Assembly (NCBI GenBank): GCA_017440375.1
Contig: JAFSHK010000003.1
Coordinates: 48,626 to 112,625, forward strand
Length of the DNA: 64,000 nt
Direction: 5' to 3'
DNA from: Lachnospiraceae bacterium
Lineage (GTDB): Bacteria; Bacillota; Clostridia; Lachnospirales; Lachnospiraceae
In this document: positions 57,355 to 63,997 of the stretch, in pieces
Layout of the letters: every line of letters starts with the position of its first letter
Numbering within the stretch: the first letter of the stretch is position 1
The notes under the pieces: generated by a model
What the model was told of the DNA's origin: nothing
The model's input: only the letters and a program-made list of their open reading frames with translations
The model's database searches: none
Position numbers and translations under genes: made by a program

Positions 57355-58308
57355 ATGAAAAAAGAGAAAAAAACATGGGATGAAAAGGTGAAACTAATTC
57401 TGGAAGAATTGGAAGAGAGAATTACTGCAGAAAAAACAGAATGTAATAAAGATGCGACTGATTATATATCTAAAAAAGCGTGGAAGAAAAAGATTTTTCG
57501 AGAGGAGGTTTTATTACAGGCGGTAAAATCAGCAGCTTTTTTGTTGGCAACAGTGGCGCTCGTTCAAGGAATTATTCGATTTGTACCGGATACTATTACA
57601 GTGAGTAATTCTGTGGATGGAAGAGAACTTCCGATTTATTGCGTAGAGACAGACCAAAAACAGATTGCGTTAAGCTTTGACGCAGCATGGGGGAATGAGG
57701 ATACAGCTACTATTTTAGAGATTTTGCGAAAATATAATGTGAAAGTAACTTTCTTTATGACAGGAGGCTGGGTTGAGGCCTATCCAGATGACGTGAAGGC
57801 AATTCTGGCAGATGGGCATGATCTTGGTAATCATAGCGAGAATCATAAAAATATGTCACAGCTTTCCAATGGTGAATGTGAAGAAGAGTTGATGGCAGTA
57901 CATAGAAAGGTGAAGGAATTGACTGGGTATGAAATGTTTTTGTTTCGCCCTCCGTATGGAGATTATGACAATGATGTCATAAACGTGGCAAAGGAATGTG
58001 GTTATTATCCGATTCAGTGGGATGTTGATTCTCTCGACTGGAAGGACTATGGCGTGGATTCCATTATCCAGACGGTAACGCAGCATAAACACCTTGGAAA
58101 CGGTAGTATTATTCTCTGTCACAACGGAGCCAAGTACACTGCGCAGGCATTGGAAGCATTGATTACAACATTGCAGGAACAGGAATATGAGTTTGTGCCT
58201 ATATCACAGTTGATTTATAAAGATAAGTATCACTTGAATCATGAAGGGCGACAGATTAGTGATGCAAGCAAGGACGAAAACAAGGACGAAGCAGGTAAAC
58301 CCGATTGA
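57355..58308 (+). CDS. Polysaccharide deacetylase (NodB domain), membrane-anchored
   Basis: 317 residues from the ATG at 57355, after AAAGGTG. A charged cytoplasmic start, one helix (about 57-78), then a NodB domain (about 100-290): SFDAAWG (metal Asp), FFMTGGW, GHDLGNHSENH (metal His pair), RPPYGDYD, and LCHNGAKYT. It resembles clostridial and bacillar deacetylases acting on peptidoglycan or surface glycans. A 128-bp remnant of a close paralogue is present at 63495-63622, with only silent differences. Confidence 0.9.
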   Translation: MKKEKKTWDEKVKLILEELEERITAEKTECNKDATDYISKKAWKKKIFREEVLLQAVKSAAFLLATVALVQGIIRFVPDTITVSNSVDGRELPIYCVETDQKQIALSFDAAWGNEDTATILEILRKYNVKVTFFMTGGWVEAYPDDVKAILADGHDLGNHSENHKNMSQLSNGECEEELMAVHRKVKELTGYEMFLFRPPYGDYDNDVINVAKECGYYPIQWDVDSLDWKDYGVDSIIQTVTQHKHLGNGSIILCHNGAKYTAQALEALITTLQEQEYEFVPISQLIYKDKYHLNHEGRQISDASKDENKDEAGKPD

Positions 58309-58333
58309 ATAATCTCTAAAAATTTGATACAAT
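58305..58333 (+). promoter_or_regulatory. Promoter of the Dabb gene with overlapping inverted repeat
   Basis: TTGAAT (58305-58310), 17-base spacer, TACAAT (58328-58333). A perfect inverted repeat AAATTTGATA / TATCAAATTT (58320-58329 and 58340-58349) overlaps the -10 and start region. Confidence 0.55.
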
Positions 58334-58368
58334 GAATTCTATCAAATTTGAATACGCGAGGTGTTACG

Positions 58369-58659
58369 ATGATACGACATATATGTATGTTTACATTAAA
58401 AGAGGACAACAAAGAAAGAAGTATTGTTGAGTTTTTTGAGAGAGCAGAAAAACTCAAGGAATTAGATATAATAAAAAAATTTAGCATAGTTAGAAATGCA
58501 GAAAAAACGCCAGCTTCTAATTATGATGTAGCTTTGATTTTTGACTTTGATACAGTAGAAACATTGGATGAATACCAGAAATCACAACAGCATGTGGAAT
58601 TTGGCAAATTTGTAAGTTCTGTTAGAGTTGATAGAGCCTGTATTGATTATGAACTCTAA
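58369..58659 (+). CDS. Dabb (stress-responsive A/B barrel) family protein
   Basis: 96 residues from the ATG at 58369, after GCGAGG; the upstream TTG is not needed. IRHICMFTLKE at the start, a helix (FFERAEKL), YDVALIFDFDTVETLDEYQKSQQHVEFGKFV, the usual Dabb pattern with the conserved Tyr/His-containing segment. Members form dimeric ferredoxin-like barrels; the function is often unknown. An inverted repeat over its promoter suggests regulation. Confidence 0.85.
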   Translation: MIRHICMFTLKEDNKERSIVEFFERAEKLKELDIIKKFSIVRNAEKTPASNYDVALIFDFDTVETLDEYQKSQQHVEFGKFVSSVRVDRACIDYEL

Positions 58660-58806
58660 TTATATAACTGCAAATTTAACTTAAAAATGGTTTTAATCAA
58701 ATTCGAGATAGAAACTCTGTTTGCATATATGCTATTATTGTGAAAAATATAAATAGAAAGGTTCAAAGAGTGTTTTTTTGAAGATGTATAAATCTTGTGC
58801 GCGATA

Positions 58807-58850
58807 GCGATGGCTATTGCAAATAAAAAAGAATATGTGATAGCCATTGC
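58807..58850. promoter_or_regulatory. Inverted repeat upstream of the CD3324-type gene
   Basis: GCGATGGCTAT (58807-58817) pairs with ATAGCCATTGC (58840-58850), one G-U, with a 22-base loop. It ends 29 bases before the ATG and could be an operator or leader hairpin. The rest of the 219-base gap holds nothing I can assign. Confidence 0.4.
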
Positions 58851-58878
58851 ATCCTAAGTTACTGTTAGGAGGACGCAT

Positions 58879-59193
58879 ATGAGCTATGTGAAGGCAGATG
58901 ATGTTTTGCCAAAGAATCTTCTTGAAGAAATTCAAAAGTATGTCGATGGTCAACTGATTTATATTCCCAGAAAGAATGAAAATTCATTATCATGGGGTGA
59001 AAAGAATGGAACAAAAGAAAAACTGGCAGAACGTAATCAAAAGATAGTAAAACGCTACTATTCAGGTCAGACTATTGCAGAGTTAAGCCAAGTGTTTTAT
59101 CTCTCTGAAAAGAGAATTCAGGGAATCATATATGAATATGAATCCTATAAAAAAGAGAATGGTAATACCGAAAGGTGCAGGAAGCAATCATAG
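58879..59193 (+). CDS. CD3324 family helix-turn-helix protein
   Basis: 104 residues. MSYVKADDVLPKNLLEEIQKYVDGQLIYIPRK at the start and WGEKNGTKEKLAERNQKIVKRYYSGQTIAELSQVFYLSEKRIQGII match the CD3324/Mor-like family; the second half (about 62-88) is a helix-turn-helix. GTTAGGAGG precedes the start. These small regulators commonly sit beside acetyltransferase or methyltransferase genes in clostridia, as here. Target unknown. Confidence 0.85.
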   Translation: MSYVKADDVLPKNLLEEIQKYVDGQLIYIPRKNENSLSWGEKNGTKEKLAERNQKIVKRYYSGQTIAELSQVFYLSEKRIQGIIYEYESYKKENGNTERCRKQS

Positions 59194-59249
59194 AAAAGAA
59201 TGTTACATTCGCAGATAGAAAAAATACAGGTTGATGAGGAGAATTGCAT

Positions 59250-59816
59250 ATGAGAGATGATATTGTTATCAGACCGGAAACGCCAAAGGATTATAAGGAC
59301 ATTGTTTCTTTGGTTTTACGCTCTTTTAAAGAAGGCACTAATTACTCTGATGGGACGGATATTGTAGCATTAATTGAAGAAATTAGAGTTTCCAAGTACT
59401 ATATTCCTGAATTGTCGTTTGTAGCGGAGTTGGATGGAAAAATAGTTGGACACTTTTTGTTTTCACGTTTTCCGTTGTCAAAGAAAGCAGATGGAGAGCA
59501 AAAGGTAAGTGATCCGATTGTTATGTTGGCACCTGTTTCGGTTCATGCAGATTATTTTCATAAGCATATAGGCGTTACAATGTTAACATTAGGAATTCAG
59601 AAGGTACGAGAAGCAGGGTTTAAGGGTATTACCGTAGAAGGAGATTTTCATTTTTATAATCGTGTGGGTTTTAAAACCTCATCGGAATATAATATATACG
59701 CAACCAGTGGACATCCGATGGAAGAACCAAGATGCATGATGTGTCAGGAAACATTTGAGGGTTCCCTGAAAGGAATAGAAGGATATGTGGTTTATGATAT
59801 GTATTATAATGCGTAA
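59250..59816 (+). CDS. GNAT family N-acetyltransferase
   Basis: 188 residues from the ATG at 59250, eight bases after GAGGAG. IVIRPETPKDYKDIVSLVLRSF at the start, FVAELDGKIVGHFLFS, LAPVSVHADYFHKHIGVTML (acetyl-CoA loop), EGDFHFYNRVGFKTSS: a full GNAT fold of the YhbS type. It probably acetylates a small molecule or protein N-terminus; the substrate is unknown. It follows the CD3324-type regulator by 56 bases and may be co-transcribed. Confidence 0.88.
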   Translation: MRDDIVIRPETPKDYKDIVSLVLRSFKEGTNYSDGTDIVALIEEIRVSKYYIPELSFVAELDGKIVGHFLFSRFPLSKKADGEQKVSDPIVMLAPVSVHADYFHKHIGVTMLTLGIQKVREAGFKGITVEGDFHFYNRVGFKTSSEYNIYATSGHPMEEPRCMMCQETFEGSLKGIEGYVVYDMYYNA

Positions 59817-59907
59817 ATTTGAATTCTTACTAGAGGTATTTTCAGCGATTTTAGTTGATTATTCTTTTTGTGAAATGCTTCACGCAGGATAAGAAGGAGG
59901 ACTCACA

Positions 59908-60615
59908 ATGCGAAGTGAAAATTATAGAAAATATTTTGAGGCTCCCTTTATGATGGGACCAAACTGTTTAAGACTTTTGGATGAAATACTTGAAGAATAA
60001 CCGTTACAATATACATTAGACAATCTGGTTTTAGATTTGGGATGTGGTAGTGGAGTCACTAGCTTATTTATAGCAAATGAAACCGGAGCAACGGTATATG
60101 CAAATGATTTATGGATTTCAGAAGAGGAAAATCGCAAACGTTTTGCAAATTGGAATATGCAAGATAAATTGATTCCTGTGCATGAAGATGCTACAAATTT
60201 ACATTTCAATAAAGAAATGTTTGATGCTTTGATTAGTATTGACTCGTATCATTATTTTGCAGGCAAAGAAGGGTTTTTTGTCAATAATATTTTACCTTAC
60301 ATAAAGGAGGGAGAAATTGCCCTTATTGTAATTCCTGGTATCAAAAACGAATATGACGGACGAAGCGAGGAACTGCTCACAACATGGGTAGGGGACGAAG
60401 CAAATATGTTTCAATGTGCTGAATTCTGGAAACGGATGATTGGAACACATGAGAATATTGAAGAAGTCAGAACTTGGGAAATGTCATTATTCGATTTGGC
60501 TTGGCAGGAATGGTTTGATACGAAGCATGAATATGCATTGAATGATAAAAAGTATTTTGATAGCATTATTAAACCATTTACTACTTTTGTTGGTATTATG
60601 GTTAGGAAAAAATAA
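59908..60615 (+). pseudogene. SAM-dependent methyltransferase interrupted by an in-frame TAA
   Basis: The gene starts at ATG 59908 after AAGGAGG and codes for MRSENYRKYFEAPFMMGPN and a further 12 residues, then meets TAA at 59998-60000. The same frame continues without another stop to 60615 and encodes the methyltransferase core (LVLDLGCGSGVTSLF, VYANDLW, LISIDSYHYF). The point stop separates the N-terminal lid from the SAM-binding domain. Restart at TTG 60037 lacks a ribosome site. If the stop is real, the gene is probably inactive; a sequencing error is the alternative. Confidence 0.8.
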
Positions 60616-60661
60616 TGAGTTAGGAATGTGTAAATTATTAGATTATAATATTTACGGAAGT

Positions 60662-60694
60662 AGGGGCGAATCATCTCGCCCCTGTTTCTCTTTT
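60662..60694 (+). terminator. Terminator after the methyltransferase pseudogene
   Basis: AGGGGCGA (60662-60669) and TCGCCCCT (60676-60683) pair perfectly, then GTTTCTCTTTT. Confidence 0.8.
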
Positions 60695-60794
60695 ATGGAT
60701 TTGTATTGCCACAAAAATGACTTTTTTCAAGTCTTGTAGTAGGCGGAAACGCAAGGTATAAGTACTATACTATATAGGTATGGAGGATGATGGA

Positions 60795-61068
60795 ATGAGT
60801 ATTAAGGAATTAGAAATAAAAATGTGGAATGCGGCAAAAAGCAGAGATAATTAAAGAGTTTGATGTAGCACAGTACAAGATTTCAAATTACGAAGTGATT
60901 GAGGAAACAGAATCCCTTTGCCAAATTCATTATGTGATAAAGATTACTGTTGCCGATAGAAAAAATGCTGATTTGGAAGGCGTTTTTCATATTACATCTA
61001 CTTGGAAGAAAATTGCAGATAGGTGGAAACTGATTTTTAATATGGATTCAAGAATAATTAAGGTATAA
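60795..61068 (+). pseudogene. DUF4440/NTF2-like protein gene with internal deletion
   Basis: ATG 60795, after GGAGGATGG, opens MSIKELEIKMWNAAKSRDN and stops at 60852. In another frame, from 60829 on, the C-terminal two-thirds of a SnoaL-like DUF4440 protein follows (EIIKEFDVAQYKISNYEV, HITSTWKKIADRWKLIFNMDSRI). The two pieces fit the two ends of a protein of about 125 residues with some 25-30 residues lost at the join, and the join shifts the frame. I conclude that the gene was broken by deletion. Confidence 0.75.
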
Positions 61069-61073
61069 ATCTC

Positions 61074-61232
61074 AAATTGGAAAAGGGCTATGCGGATATT
61101 GAGAAGGGAAGCGAGGAAAGTTATTATGAACTGGAAGGTAATGATGCTCATAGTGGTGCAACTTATTATGATAGTGAAGTGCTGAATATCATACAGGAAT
61201 TCTGTGAGAAGCATACAGTTTACCAAATTTGA
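61074..61232 (+). other. Short unassigned open stretch, probable coding remnant
   Basis: An open stretch of 52 codons with no start codon or ribosome site, reading KLEKGYADIEKG and later YYELEGNDAHSG and NIIQEFCEKH, looks like real protein sequence. The first residues recall RelB-type antitoxins, but the rest does not. The gap 61069-61357 contains nothing else except an inverted repeat (AATAGTTTTA at 61303-61312, TAAAACTATT at 61329-61338) just before the next gene. Confidence 0.35.
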
Positions 61233-61357
61233 AGTTGTGGAGGTGAAGAATATGGTGGCATTCTTAAGATTAAGAAATATCTAAGTACATGGAACTGTGT
61301 TGAATAGTTTTATGTACAAGCAGAACACTAAAACTATTTAATAAAGGAGATTTTGTA

Positions 61358-62041
61358 ATGATATTTCAAGATAATGTAATCAAAGAATATTTAAAAAATG
61401 TTTATTTTGTAACCGGAACACCTTGTGGAGGAAAGACAACGATTTCACGTGAGTTGGCTAAACGACACAATTTATTAGTTTATGATATTGATGAGCAGTT
61501 TGCAAATCATAAAAAAATTTCAAATTCTGTTTTTCAACCGTCAATGAATAAAGTTTTTAAAGATGCGGATGAGTTTTTTGGGCGTACTGTAGAAGAATAT
61601 AAAAAATGGTTGATTGATAACACAAGAGAGCAATTAGACTTTGTGTTATTGGATTTGATTCGTCTTTCGCAAAATCAAATTGTATTGTGTGACTGCCATT
61701 TGACAGTGGAAGAAGCTGAAAAATTCACGGAACCATCCCGAATAGTCTTTTTAATAAAAGAACCTTCGAATTTAGTTGATGATTACTGTAATCGTCCCGA
61801 CCATCAGGGATTTAGTGACTTTATAAACAGTACATCTGATACTGAGAAAGCAAAGGCGATATGTAATGAAACCTTGAAAAGTCTCAACGAGAAAAGATGT
61901 AATGATATCAAGGAGAGTGATTATTATTGGATTGAAAGAACCCCAAAAAGTACAGTGGATGAAACGGTAGGAAAAGTAGAGCGTCACTTTGGGTTTGCAA
62001 AAAATGATTTTAGCATGGATGCATTAGAGATAAAAAAGTAG
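61358..62041 (+). CDS. P-loop ATPase/kinase-like protein
   Basis: 227 residues. Walker A GTPCGGKT at 20-27, then SRELAKRHNLLVYDIDEQF, as in shikimate-kinase-like or nucleotide-kinase P-loop proteins; CDCHLTVEEAEKF and FLIKEPSNLVDDYCNRPDHQGF follow. AAGGAG precedes the ATG. The last nine residues (MDALEIKK, then TAG) look like the start of the acetyltransferase that follows in the -1 frame, across an A AAA AAG heptamer at 62032-62038. The true product may therefore be a longer P-loop-GNAT protein or a separate pair. Target molecule unknown. Confidence 0.7.
   Translation: MIFQDNVIKEYLKNVYFVTGTPCGGKTTISRELAKRHNLLVYDIDEQFANHKKISNSVFQPSMNKVFKDADEFFGRTVEEYKKWLIDNTREQLDFVLLDLIRLSQNQIVLCDCHLTVEEAEKFTEPSRIVFLIKEPSNLVDDYCNRPDHQGFSDFINSTSDTEKAKAICNETLKSLNEKRCNDIKESDYYWIERTPKSTVDETVGKVERHFGFAKNDFSMDALEIKK
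62032..62041 (+). other. Slippery heptamer A AAA AAG followed by TAG
   Basis: In the frame of the P-loop gene the codons are ATA AAA AAG TAG. Slipping by -1 on the heptamer leads straight into GTA GAC AAA and the GNAT frame with no stop. One more A in the run would also fuse the frames. Confidence 0.6.
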
Positions 62042-62055
62042 ACAAAGACACTGAC

Positions 62056-62466
62056 TTGGCGGATAAATTAATCTATTTTGTTGAAAATTTCTCTTGGGAA
62101 GATGTCAAAGAACATATGTTAGGAATGCTTCGGACATGGTTGTTTACTGATTGGGAGACCCCATTTGTAGCAATAGTAAATGGTCAAATTGTGGGAATGG
62201 TTTCTATCATGAAGACAGATTATTATCCGTTACCGGAAATATATCCATGGATATCAAGTGTCTTTGTGGCGGAAGATTATCGGGGATATAGGATTAGTGA
62301 AAAACTAATTTCTTTTACCAATGAATATGCAAAAGAAATTGGATTTGATAGAACATATATCCCATCAGAACATGTAGGCTTGTATGAAAAGTATGGATAT
62401 CGTTATCTTAAGGATATTGTTAATTATGGTAATGGAACAGACAGATTGTATGTCAAAGAAATATAA
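62056..62466 (+). CDS. GNAT family N-acetyltransferase, 5' end frame-shifted
   Basis: 136 residues from TTG 62056, the first possible start in this frame, but without ribosome site. LADKLIYFVENFSW, TPFVAIVNGQIVGMVSIMKTDYYPLPEIYPWISSVFVAEDYRGYRISEKL (acetyl-CoA site) and LYEKYGYRYLKDIVNYG are an otherwise complete GNAT domain. The expected N-terminus (MDALEIKK VDKDTD) is spread over two frames and begins at ATG 62015 inside the P-loop gene. It is either expressed by frameshifting or disabled by loss of one A. Confidence 0.6.
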   Translation: MADKLIYFVENFSWEDVKEHMLGMLRTWLFTDWETPFVAIVNGQIVGMVSIMKTDYYPLPEIYPWISSVFVAEDYRGYRISEKLISFTNEYAKEIGFDRTYIPSEHVGLYEKYGYRYLKDIVNYGNGTDRLYVKEI

Positions 62467-62640
62467 AGATACTTAGTTTTTATGGTTTACTATAATATTA
62501 GATGTATAATATAAGTGAATGCGTAATGACATTGTATTGACGTAGGTGGCAGTTATTCGGTATCGATGCCACTCCGCAAGAAACAATTGATTATTGGGAT
62601 AGATAGAACAGAAATAATTTCATTAAGAGGTGGTTTTAAG

Positions 62641-63078
62641 ATGAATCATATAGAATTAGCAAAAAAATATTTTAAACAGAAGTATCATTGTTCTCAAGCG
62701 GTGCTTGCTGCTTTTGCAGAGGAGTTAGGATTGACAGAAGAACAAGCATTGAAGTTAGGAGGTTGCTTCGGTGGTGGAATGTGCAAAGGAGAAGTGTGTG
62801 GTGCTTGCACAGGAGCATTGATGGCATTAGGGTTGAAATTCGGTCAGAGTGACATTGAAGATATGGAAAGTAGAAAAAAGACAAATGATGTAACTGTAGA
62901 ATTTCTAGAATTGTTTAAGCAAGAAAATGGTTCGTATATGTGTAGAGAATTATTGGGATGTGATTTGGCAACAGATGAGGGCAAGAAGTATGCAATGGAA
63001 AAACAGTTGTTTGTTGAGTTTTGTCCTAAAATGGTTGAATCAGCAGCAATGATTACAGAGAAACTAATTGACAGTTAA
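62641..63078 (+). CDS. C_GCAxxG_C_C family redox protein
   Basis: 145 residues from the ATG at 62641, after AGAGGTGG; the longer form from 62566 has no ribosome site. The cysteine pattern HCSQAV, GGCFGGGMCKGEVCGACTGALMALG, MCRELLGCDL and FCPKMV defines the C_GCAxxG_C_C family, small proteins thought to bind a metal or cofactor. No partner gene is adjacent. In the 174-base gap before it are tandem TATAAT-like boxes (62491-62496, 62505-62510) and an inverted repeat GTGGCA/TGCCAC (62546-62572). Confidence 0.88.
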   Translation: MNHIELAKKYFKQKYHCSQAVLAAFAEELGLTEEQALKLGGCFGGGMCKGEVCGACTGALMALGLKFGQSDIEDMESRKKTNDVTVEFLELFKQENGSYMCRELLGCDLATDEGKKYAMEKQLFVEFCPKMVESAAMITEKLIDS

Positions 63079-63220
63079 GAGAATTGAATTTGATGCGATG
63101 TCAAAATGGAAAATATGTTAAATTTCCGACGATGAGGAGATAAATACAATTCAGCCGGACAAAATGCAAAACAGCCAGACGAGTATCAAAAAGAATATAA
63201 AAGCTGATTTTGAAATATTT
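63079..63220 (+). other. Non-coding gap with possible coding remnants
   Basis: No gene with start and ribosome site. Two similar short segments (CAGCCGGAC, CAGCCAGAC) lie 20 bases apart, and one frame reads AGQNAKQPDEYQKEYKS before a stop, perhaps the tail of a lost gene. I see nothing firmer. Confidence 0.3.
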
Positions 63221-63229
63221 TGCTATAAT
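63221..63229 (+). promoter_or_regulatory. Extended -10 promoter of a short plus-strand RNA
   Basis: TGC TATAAT is a perfect extended -10; no good -35 is present. Transcription would begin near 63236, about 85 bases before the shared terminator. Confidence 0.5.
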
Positions 63230-63235
63230 GTGAAT

Positions 63236-63326
63236 ATGAAGAGGTACTACCGATAGAGGGTTAGTCCGGATATAGTTGATTATAAAATAATCGCCTAGTT
63301 GTCGAGACCGAGGCGATTATTTTTGT
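63236..63326 (+). ncRNA. Putative antitoxin RNA of a type I toxin-antitoxin locus
   Basis: The stretch between the extended -10 box and the terminator has no ORF with a ribosome site and would make an RNA of about 90 bases. Its 3' third is antisense to the end of the small hydrophobic toxin gene on the minus strand, and its 5' region carries AGGTACTACCGAT (63242-63254) and CCGGATATAG (63266-63275), related to sequences at the 5' end of the toxin transcript. This is the arrangement of Fst/RNAII and TxpA/RatA loci. Size and 5' end are inferred. Confidence 0.5.
63287..63320. terminator. Shared bidirectional terminator of the toxin and antitoxin transcripts
   Basis: ATAATCGCCT (63287-63296) pairs perfectly with AGGCGATTAT (63311-63320); T-rich tails lie on both exits. 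The toxin stop codon is inside the right arm. Confidence 0.8.
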
Positions 63327-63412
63327 GCTTTATTACTTCCGATTGAATATCCGAGTCCAAAGGCAGCAAGTATCAGATTTACCACAGCAATGAGCCCTTT
63401 CATAGTCATCAT
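63317..63412 (-). CDS. Small hydrophobic peptide, putative holin-like/Fst-type toxin
   Basis: 31 residues, MMTMKGLIAVVNLILAAFG then LGYSIGSNKAQK, from ATG 63412; later ATGs at 63409 and 63403 are also possible. AGAGAG lies nine bases upstream. One membrane helix followed by a short polar, basic tail is the form of type I toxins such as Fst or TxpA, and LGYSIG recalls clostridial putative holin-like toxins. The stop codon falls in the terminator shared with a convergent short RNA. An extended -10 (TGT TACTAT, minus strand, about 63480-63472) would give an mRNA with a leader of about 55 bases. Expression is not shown by the sequence alone. Confidence 0.55.
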   Translation of the reverse strand: MMTMKGLIAVVNLILAAFGLGYSIGSNKAQK

Positions 63413-63471
63413 AGCAATAATCTCTCTTTTGTACAAATTTCCGGTGACACATAGGTGTGCTACGGATTTCT

Positions 63472-63480
63472 ATAGTAACA
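63472..63480 (-). promoter_or_regulatory. Extended -10 promoter of the putative toxin
   Basis: On the minus strand TGT TACTAT (63480-63472), an extended -10; the -35 position falls in the deacetylase remnant and is not consensus. Confidence 0.4.
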
Positions 63481-63494
63481 GAGAGTCACAGTCC

Positions 63495-63622
63495 CTCTGG
63501 ACTGGAAGGATTATGGTGTAGATTCTATTATTCAGACAGTAACACAGCATAAGCATCTTGGAAACGGTAGTATTATTCTTTGTCACAACGGAGCCAAGTA
63601 CACTGCGCAGGCATTGGAAGCA
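63495..63622 (+). pseudogene. Remnant of a second polysaccharide deacetylase gene
   Basis: These 128 bases align without gaps to 58031-58158 inside the deacetylase gene. They differ at 11 positions, all silent third-codon changes (for example GAC/GAT, ACG/ACA, CTC/CTT). The encoded piece reads LDWKDYGVDSIIQTV and on through LCHNGAKYTAQALEA. Homology breaks off on the left at a non-coding junction and fades on the right after GCA. There is no start, so it is a fragment of a once-functional paralogue. Confidence 0.85.
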
Positions 63623-63698
63623 ACTATTACCTTAGTCAGGGACGGTTGCTGTTACGTTATGACTTGTGAATTATGGCTCTTTTTTGTTGACTTTTTAG

Positions 63699-63861
63699 TA
63701 TTACTAATAGTAATATATCTATTAGTAACAAATGATTGCGAAACTCATAAATTGGTTAGATTAAATTGTATATGATTAACAAGTACCTGCGGTGGTTTGT
63801 TAATTATGTACAATTTCTACAAAGTAAATATGAGTTTCGTAATTACCTACTATTAGTAATA
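63699..63861. repeat. Imperfect inverted repeat of about 160 bp
   Basis: The outer ends TATTACTAATAGTA (63699-63712) and its exact complement (63848-63861) are perfect. Inward, ATTGCGAAACTCATA and AAATTGTATATGATTAACAA on the left face similar sequences on the right, with an 18-base longer left arm. The centre is ACC-TGC-GGT near 63784-63793. No ORF lies inside. Possibly a recombination site, a miniature element or a relic of one. Confidence 0.6.
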
Positions 63862-63953
63862 TTGTTGCGCCCCTTTCAGCTTGACTTACAACTAACTTAG
63901 TTGCCTGTCACAGAATTAACCGATATACTGTCACCAAAGAATAAAAAAGAAAG
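63862..63953. other. Non-coding gap
   Basis: No ORF, promoter or repeat that I can support between the inverted repeat and the terminal hairpin. Confidence 0.4.
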
Positions 63954-63997
63954 GATCCTGGAACCCTCTTCTTTGGCGAGTCGATCGTTCCAGGATC
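63945..63997 (-). terminator. Terminator of a minus-strand gene beyond the window
   Basis: GATCCTGGAAC (63954-63964) pairs perfectly with GTTCCAGGATC (63987-63997); read on the minus strand, a T-rich tail (CTTTCTTTTTTATT) follows. A gene transcribed leftward should end just past 64000. Confidence 0.75.

Noticed and set aside
58660-58878. A riboswitch before the CD3324-type gene
   Set aside because: There is one simple hairpin (58807-58850), but no conserved aptamer sequence or paired terminator.
62566-62640. Longer C_GCAxxG_C_C protein from ATG 62566
   Set aside because: The added 25 residues are basic and not family-like; ATG 62641 follows AGAGGTGG.
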